Assembly: GCA_902777005.1 (NCBI GenBank)
Contig: CACYSB010000005.1
Coordinates: 1-64,000 of the forward strand
DNA length: 64,000 nucleotides
Source: an uncultured Bacteroidota bacterium
Lineage (GTDB): Bacteria; Bacteroidota; Bacteroidia; Bacteroidales; P3
Direction: 5' to 3'
Part shown: in pieces, positions 59,727-64,000 of the stretch
Position numbering within the stretch: position 1 is the first letter of the stretch
Layout of the letters: each line of letters opens with the position of its first letter
Notes under the pieces: model-generated
Database searches by the model: none
What the model saw: the letters and a program-made list of their open reading frames with translations, nothing else
What the model was told of the DNA's origin: nothing
Position numbers and translations under genes: made by a program

Positions 59727-60044
59727 ATGGAACCCAATCAAGAGACAATCAAGAGCGCAGTCATCAACTGCCTGAAGAATATCTATGACCCCGAGATACC
59801 GGTGAATATCTACGACCTGGGGCTGATATACAAAGTAGATATTGACGAGGAGTTAAACGTGAAGATATTGATGACCATGACGGCGCCCGACTGCCCCGAG
59901 GCGGAGTATATGTATCAGGAGGTGAAGCAGATGGTGGGCTACATAAGCGGCGTGAAAAGTGTCGACGTGGAGTTGACCTTCGACCCGCCATGGACAATGG
60001 ATATGATACCAGACGACATTAAGGTAGAGTTGGGCTTTATGTAG
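59727..60044 (+). CDS. SufT-like DUF59 metal-sulfur cluster protein
   Basis: The 105-residue protein contains YDPEIPVNIYDLGLIYKV and TMTAPDCPEAEYM, the DPE and TxxxC motifs of the DUF59/MIP18 family. It is thought to aid Fe-S cluster delivery together with Suf proteins, in line with sufE directly upstream (1-base gap). The stop is followed after one base by the ABC permease gene. Confidence 0.92.
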   Translation: MEPNQETIKSAVINCLKNIYDPEIPVNIYDLGLIYKVDIDEELNVKILMTMTAPDCPEAEYMYQEVKQMVGYISGVKSVDVELTFDPPWTMDMIPDDIKVELGFM

Positions 60045-60045
60045 T

Positions 60046-61128
60046 ATGACGTTGTTATCGCTCATAGGAAAGAAGAAGGACGTGAAGTCGGGGTCGCTGG
60101 ACCGGATGGTGTGGCGGCGTCTGTGCCACAACCCTTTGTCGGTGGCGAGCATGGTGGTGATAGGCTTCTTTGCCGTGGTGGCTATTTTAGGCTACCTCAT
60201 CACACCAGACCCGACGCCGTTCAGCAACCAGCAGTATCTGGAACTGGCGACACTGAAGCCTGGAAGCAAGGCCACATTCCTATGTGTGGGCGACACAGTG
60301 CCGTTGAGGCGCAACATGATTAAGGGTACACCGCTGCCATATACAGCCATACCGATAGACTCTTACGAGCGCCGTGGCGACAGCATCTACGTACAGCCGG
60401 TGGCGGGAGCGCCGATGGCGGTAGCTGCCAGGGGCACCACGGTGAAGGAGCGCACCTTTGTGCTTGGCACCGACCCCTATGGGCGTGACGTGCTGAGTAT
60501 GATAATGATAGGCTCACGCGTGAGCCTGTCGGTGGGATTCATAGCTATACTTATTGCATTGTTGGTGGGTATTACCCTCGGTGCGTTGGCGGCTTACCAC
60601 GGCGGATGGGTGGACAACCTGATTATGTGGGTTATAAACGTCGTGTGGTCCATACCTACGGTGTTGCTGGTGATAGCCATTACTTTTGCCCTGGGCAAGG
60701 GCTTCTGGCAGATATTCGTTGCTGTGGGCTTGACGATGTGGGTCGACATTGCGCGTGTGGTGCGCGGCGAGGTGCTGAGCATCAAGGAAAAAGAATATGT
60801 GGAGGCAACGCGTGCGTTAGGCTACAGCACCTTCCGCACCATCTTCAGGCATATACTGCCCAATATAGTGGGTGCTGTTGTGGTGGTGGCGGCGAGCAAC
60901 TTCGCCAGTGCCATACTGTTGGAGGCAGGCTTGAGCTTTCTCGGCATCGGCGTACAGCCTCCCATGCCGTCGTGGGGCATGATGGTGAAGGATTATTACG
61001 GCTACCTGCTGCTCGACAGTGCATACCTGCCGCTGCTGCCGGGAGCGGCGATAATGATTATCGTGCTTGCCTTCATGCTGCTGGCCAACGGCCTGCGTGA
61101 CGCGCTGGATGTCAAGTCCGGCAAGTGA
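60046..61128 (+). CDS. ABC transporter permease (DppC/OppC family)
   Basis: The 360-residue membrane protein has one N-terminal helix (about 30-52), a long extracytoplasmic insert (about 53-155), and five further helices. The permease loop EYVEATRALGYSTFRTIFRHILPN is the EAA motif. GTDPYGRDVLSMIMIGSR and FLGIGVQPPMPSWGMMV are family signatures. It should import peptides or similar, but the paired permease, ATPases and binding protein are absent here. The larger first loop is seen in other Bacteroidetes members, as I recall. Confidence 0.9.
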   Translation: MTLLSLIGKKKDVKSGSLDRMVWRRLCHNPLSVASMVVIGFFAVVAILGYLITPDPTPFSNQQYLELATLKPGSKATFLCVGDTVPLRRNMIKGTPLPYTAIPIDSYERRGDSIYVQPVAGAPMAVAARGTTVKERTFVLGTDPYGRDVLSMIMIGSRVSLSVGFIAILIALLVGITLGALAAYHGGWVDNLIMWVINVVWSIPTVLLVIAITFALGKGFWQIFVAVGLTMWVDIARVVRGEVLSIKEKEYVEATRALGYSTFRTIFRHILPNIVGAVVVVAASNFASAILLEAGLSFLGIGVQPPMPSWGMMVKDYYGYLLLDSAYLPLLPGAAIMIIVLAFMLLANGLRDALDVKSGK

Positions 61129-61163
61129 GGCGAAAGTATAAAAAATATTAAAAAGAGCTTTTT

Positions 61164-61196
61164 TTTGTTGCATGTCAGGAAAAAGGTGTACATTTG
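61164..61196 (+). promoter_or_regulatory. Promoter of the small lipoprotein pair
   Basis: TTTG (61164-61167), a 21-base spacer and TACATTTG (61189-61196) followed by CAAAA. The leader to 61243 is about 40 bases. Confidence 0.68.
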
Positions 61197-61242
61197 CAAA
61201 ATAAAAGATAATAATTATTAACCTATAAAACATTAAAAGACA

Positions 61243-61734
61243 ATGAAAAACATGTTCAAAATGATGGGCGTCGCCCTGCTTGCCGGTGCCATGCTGTTCA
61301 CCGCTTGCAAAAAAGACAAAGAGGACACCGCCAACACCAACAATGGCACCACCACTACTCACGCCATCTCCATTAGCTACAATGGCAACACTTGGAACGC
61401 TGATACTATTTATGCTGAAATTAACGGTGGCCTTGTAAATGCTAGCATTTATGTCGGTACTGATGATGAGCCTCTCTTCACCTTCAAGTGCCCCGCCGAG
61501 GTTGGTGTCTACGGTTTTGCTGGTACTGATTGGTATGCTCGCTATTATGCAATGGCAAGCGACGATGATCCCACCGCTGTTTCTACTCAGACTGGTTCGA
61601 TAAACATCAGGTCGATTTCTGATAACCACGATAAGATTTCCGTCACTGTTTCCGCAGAAATGGGTGAGGCAGGTTCTGGCAACATGCTCTCTGTTGTGGC
61701 TACTGATGCCATCTTGGTAATGGGAACTAAATAA
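61243..61734 (+). CDS. Hypothetical lipoprotein (163 aa)
   Basis: The lipobox LLAGAMLFTAC (Cys 22) is followed by KKDKEDT and a Thr/Asn-rich linker, then a beta-rich domain (ISISYNGNTWNADTIYAEI). Small lipoproteins of this style are common in Bacteroidales, with no known function. It is followed after 22 bases by another lipoprotein gene. Confidence 0.7.
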   Translation: MKNMFKMMGVALLAGAMLFTACKKDKEDTANTNNGTTTTHAISISYNGNTWNADTIYAEINGGLVNASIYVGTDDEPLFTFKCPAEVGVYGFAGTDWYARYYAMASDDDPTAVSTQTGSINIRSISDNHDKISVTVSAEMGEAGSGNMLSVVATDAILVMGTK

Positions 61735-61756
61735 TAACCAAAAATAATTAAATAAA

Positions 61757-62119
61757 ATGAAGATTAAAGTTTTTGCTCTTGCCGTTGCCGCTATGGCTCT
61801 GACCGTTGCTTGCAACAACAAGCCTGCCGAGGTGGAGGACACTCTGGTTGAGGACACCATGGTCATCGAAGAGATGGTTGACGAAGAGGTTGCTGACAGC
61901 ACCACCGTCGCCGTTGTCGAGGAGGCTACTCCCGCTGCAAAGCCCGCCGCCAAACCTGTTGTCAAAAAGGAAGAGGCTAAGGTTGTTAACAACGCTGATG
62001 GCACCAAGACTGTTGAGGACAAGAAAGTTGGCAGAGGTTCCAATGAGCCCACCACTTCTGTGACCAACAACGAGGATGGCACCAAGACTGTCAAAGACAA
62101 AAAGGTTGGCCGTCGCTAA
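61757..62119 (+). CDS. Low-complexity lipoprotein with a duplicated C-terminal motif (120 aa)
   Basis: A lipobox (MALTVAC, Cys 19) is followed by an acidic stretch (VEDTLVEDTMVIEEM), an Ala/Lys/Pro segment and two copies of NN-DGTKTV-DKKVGR (about 78-93 and 103-119). No family is recognised. It ends just before a strong terminator. Confidence 0.7.
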   Translation: MKIKVFALAVAAMALTVACNNKPAEVEDTLVEDTMVIEEMVDEEVADSTTVAVVEEATPAAKPAAKPVVKKEEAKVVNNADGTKTVEDKKVGRGSNEPTTSVTNNEDGTKTVKDKKVGRR

Positions 62120-62136
62120 TCTTTACTGTTAAAGAA

Positions 62137-62173
62137 AAAGAGACTACACGAAAATGTAGTCTCTTTTTTTTGT
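62137..62173 (+). terminator. Rho-independent terminator after the lipoprotein pair
   Basis: AGACTACA (62141-62148) pairs with TGTAGTCT (62155-62162), extended by A/T pairs, then a run of eight T. Confidence 0.9.
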
Positions 62174-62258
62174 GTATGTCGAGTCATGAGAAAAAAATAG
62201 TGTTGATGCACAATAAATGTGACTAAGCGTCGTTAAGAGTTTAAAGATATTGTGCATT

Positions 62259-62990
62259 ATGAAAAAGTACGCCAAGATATTCGGGTTGTTGTTCGCCGTG
62301 ATTTGCATTGCCAGCATGGTGTTTTCGGCCTGTCGCAAGGAGATGCCGCCGGTGCCGGAACTGCCGCCGCCACCTCCGGATACCACATATGATGGGTATA
62401 ATGAGGACTCAACGGGTATAGAAATAGTCGACAGCATACTTGTGAAGTTCGGTGACGAACAGTGGTCAACATTGACGTACAGCACACATGTTGAAACGGA
62501 TTCGCTTGGCACTCATCTTGACTGGATTTTTATTGATGCCTTTTATCCCGGCAAGGCTTACCCAATGTTCAGCCTAAAGATATTGAAGGAAGAGGGTAAC
62601 CATACAGGACGTATGAATCCTACGAGAGTCACCACGATGCCTTCTCCCACAACGACACCTGTGCAGTACACAATGCCAGTGCCTTCGCTCGCTGGCGATG
62701 TGAAATGTGGCAGTTTGTACTACTTTTCAAGCGACAGTGCGGCACATGCTTTGCAGATGACGGATGGATTGCAACTTGGAGACTGGTGGCCGTGGGAGTT
62801 GACGACATCAGTGCTGAAAATAGACTATGTTGATGGGCAGATGCTGCTTACGGGTCGTTGTACGGCCAGGATGTTTGATTATCTGACATGGCTTACCCAG
62901 CAGCAGGCAGGTACGCCAATCAATGTTGAAGATGCCGATGTGAAGGAAATTGCAATTTCTTTCGGCGCCCTGAAAATCGATAGGAACTAA
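62259..62990 (+). CDS. Hypothetical lipoprotein (243 aa)
   Basis: The ATG at 62259 is preferred to the upstream TTG at 62250. A lipobox (ICIASMVFSAC, Cys about 25) is followed by a Pro-rich linker (PELPPPPPDTT) and a beta-rich domain of unknown family. It has no close partner and converges on the DUF4296 gene with no gap between the stops. Confidence 0.68.
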   Translation: MKKYAKIFGLLFAVICIASMVFSACRKEMPPVPELPPPPPDTTYDGYNEDSTGIEIVDSILVKFGDEQWSTLTYSTHVETDSLGTHLDWIFIDAFYPGKAYPMFSLKILKEEGNHTGRMNPTRVTTMPSPTTTPVQYTMPVPSLAGDVKCGSLYYFSSDSAAHALQMTDGLQLGDWWPWELTTSVLKIDYVDGQMLLTGRCTARMFDYLTWLTQQQAGTPINVEDADVKEIAISFGALKIDRN

Positions 62991-63320
62991 TTATTCTTGT
63001 GCCTCGAGTTCTGCCGCCACGGCCTCGTGGATGGCTTTGTACTCTTCGGGGTGTCTTGCATAGTAGGCAAGACTCGCCTCGACTTGTTCGCGTGTTATGC
63101 CTTGTGCAGCGAGTATGTCGTCGTAGGCATAAATCATATTCGGTGTAAGGGAGTCAAAGTTATAGCGAGTCTCTATGGCGCAGTAACCCTCGAGGAGATA
63201 TGCTTCACGTAGGAATGATGTCATCTGTTGCTGGTCGAGAATGCCATTGGGAAGTTTATCGCTGTGACATGCCACCAGCATTATGGCAGCAAAACATAAG
63301 GATAATAAGGTCTTTTTCAT
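62991..63320 (-). CDS. DUF4296-family lipoprotein
   Basis: The 109-residue protein has a lipobox (LCFAAIMLVAC, Cys 18) and the DUF4296 pattern: LPNGILDQQQMTSFLREAYLLEG, then YDDILAAQGITREQVEASLAYYARHPEEY. Function is unknown. A terminator separates it from the upstream gene, so it has its own promoter or depends on partial readthrough. Confidence 0.78.
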   Translation of the reverse strand: MKKTLLSLCFAAIMLVACHSDKLPNGILDQQQMTSFLREAYLLEGYCAIETRYNFDSLTPNMIYAYDDILAAQGITREQVEASLAYYARHPEEYKAIHEAVAAELEAQE

Positions 63321-63334
63321 GTAGGGTTATAAAA

Positions 63335-63365
63335 AAAGGCAGGTCCTATACGGAGCCTGCCTTTT
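63335..63365 (-). terminator. Terminator between two minus-strand lipoprotein genes
   Basis: AAAGGCAGG pairs with CCTGCCTTT, plus inner TCC/GGA, and on the minus strand is followed by a T-run (seven or more T). It ends transcripts from 63812. Confidence 0.85.
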
Positions 63366-63380
63366 GTTGTAGTCGTTTAC

Positions 63381-63812
63381 TTACTTTTTGAGCTGGTTGG
63401 CGATGGCTTTGGCGCCTTCCTTGACGGCTTTGTCACCGGCCTCTTTGGCGGCGGCGGAAACCTTCTCCTTAATGCAGTTGTTGTACTCAGCCTCCATAGC
63501 AGCCTTGAACTCCTCGTTGCCTTCGTAGGCAGCGTAGCTCTCGCTCAGGATGCTCTTGATGCAGCTCTCGACGCTGGCGGCATCGGTCTTGTAGCAGTTG
63601 CATTTGGCACGGCCGGCCTCAGCGGCGGCGTCCAGCATGGCCTGGTGGTCAGCATCGCTCATCTGGTCGGCGGTGGCGACCTCCTCAACGGCGTTCATAA
63701 CGGTGGTGTCCTCAGCGAGGGTGTCAGTAGCGGCTTCCTGGTTGTTCTTGCAGGAGATTGCCATGGCGGCGACGAAGAGAGCGCAGCCAACAAAAGATAA
63801 AACTTTCTTCAT
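63381..63812 (-). CDS. Small helical lipoprotein (143 aa)
   Basis: The signal ends at a lipobox (CALFVAAMAISC, Cys 21). The mature part is Ala/Glu/Lys-rich and almost all helix, with a central CNCYKTDAASVESCIKS that could form a disulfide. No family is recognised. A -7 element is visible upstream. Confidence 0.7.
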   Translation of the reverse strand: MKKVLSFVGCALFVAAMAISCKNNQEAATDTLAEDTTVMNAVEEVATADQMSDADHQAMLDAAAEAGRAKCNCYKTDAASVESCIKSILSESYAAYEGNEEFKAAMEAEYNNCIKEKVSAAAKEAGDKAVKEGAKAIANQLKK

Positions 63813-63862
63813 TTTACTGTTTTTTAATGTTATACGTTATTTTCTTTGTTAATTATCAAGTG

Positions 63863-63870
63863 CAAAAGTA
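63863..63870 (-). promoter_or_regulatory. -7 element for the helical lipoprotein gene
   Basis: TACTTTTG followed by CACTT on the minus strand lies 50 bases upstream of the ATG at 63812. Confidence 0.55.
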
Positions 63871-63914
63871 CAACATTTCCAACATATGGCAATGAATTAT
63901 ATTCTTAAATAATG

Positions 63915-63939
63915 CAAAAAAGCCCTCGCGGTGAGGGCT
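63915..63939 (-). terminator. Terminator of the tRNA-Val transcript
   Basis: AGCCCTC (63921-63927) pairs with GAGGGCT (63933-63939). On the minus strand it is followed by six T (63920-63915). Confidence 0.85.
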
Positions 63940-63945
63940 TTGCGG

Positions 63946-64000
63946 TGGGAGTAACAGGGTTCGAACCAGTGACCTCCTGCTTGTAAGGCAGGCGCTCTGA
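63946..64000 (-). tRNA. tRNA-Val (anticodon TAC), 5' part beyond the window
   Basis: The minus strand shows part of the D-arm (CAGAGC), the anticodon stem-loop CCTGC-CTTACAA-GCAGG with anticodon TAC, a 5-base variable region, the T-loop GGTTCGAAC and acceptor strand TACTCCC with discriminator A. CCA is not encoded (the next bases are CCG). The T stem has one T-T mismatch. The 5' acceptor half is cut off by the window edge. Confidence 0.88.

Noticed and set aside
60046..61128. Complete peptide ABC transporter operon
   Set aside because: Only one permease is present; the second permease, ATPases and binding protein are not in the window.
60817..62100. 427-codon minus-strand frame across the OppC end and small lipoproteins
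   Set aside because: It crosses promoters and a leader of plus-strand genes with good signals; Ser/Thr/Ile composition shows it is a shadow.

Overview
The window is chromosomal DNA from a member of the order Bacteroidales. Three things point there. Many genes carry the Bacteroidetes promoter signature (TTTG, 19-21 bases, TAnnTTTG). Two secreted proteins end in type IX secretion sorting domains. The gene content is also typical: a fimbrillin-like lipoprotein with a small companion peptide, MutA, a DUF3078 barrel, DUF4296, and a TonB with an acidic/proline linker. Genus cannot be read from the sequence. Most of the window is moderately GC-rich. The stretch from about 32.45 to 38.35 kb is clearly AT-rich and looks acquired.

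Layout. 0-1.6 kb (+): two flavin/iron-sulfur redox genes. 18.5-1.5 kb (-): the most striking region, two back-to-back operons. The upstream one (18467 to 6809) encodes a SpoIIE-type phosphatase fused to an anti-sigma-type kinase, a STAS protein, an outer-membrane barrel, a two-module NRPS (C-A-T-C-A-T-reductase, 2397 aa) and a phosphopantetheinyl transferase. The downstream one (6595 to 1544) encodes a polytopic membrane protein, a second SpoIIE phosphatase, a second anti-sigma-type kinase, a second STAS protein, a (p)ppGpp-synthetase-like protein and a separate (p)ppGpp-hydrolase-like protein. No sigma factor is present. I read this as a secondary-metabolite pathway (probably a peptide aldehyde or alcohol) placed under partner-switching control next to alarmone enzymes.

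19.0-23.2 kb (-): cell-surface genes (small peptide, fimbrillin-like lipoprotein, large T9SS cargo). 23.5-26.0 kb (+): pnp with a hairpin leader and a clear terminator. 26.9-38.5 kb (+): a putative defence island with a PLD-nuclease/SNF2-type helicase, an Eco57I-type methyltransferase whose specificity half is AT-rich, a HEPN-motif protein, and a 1235-aa protein with a nuclease-like N-terminus. It is flanked by 17-base direct repeats and led by a structured RNA that recurs at 43.5 kb. 38.7-41.6 kb (-): a five-gene operon (membrane-protein paralogue, GNAT, cupin, monooxygenase-like lipoprotein, flavodoxin-like reductase). 41.7-43.7 kb: a decayed surface-protein fragment, two hypothetical genes and the second RNA copy.

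44-64 kb is mostly core genome: recX, DUF3078, SAM hydrolase, universal stress protein, FAD oxidoreductase, T9SS cargo, ABC-F, TonB, AddA-like helicase/nuclease, mutA, LptF/G permease, sufE, a SufT-like gene, an OppC permease, several small lipoproteins and a partial tRNA-Val at the right edge. All family assignments come from motifs and remembered family features; no database search was run.
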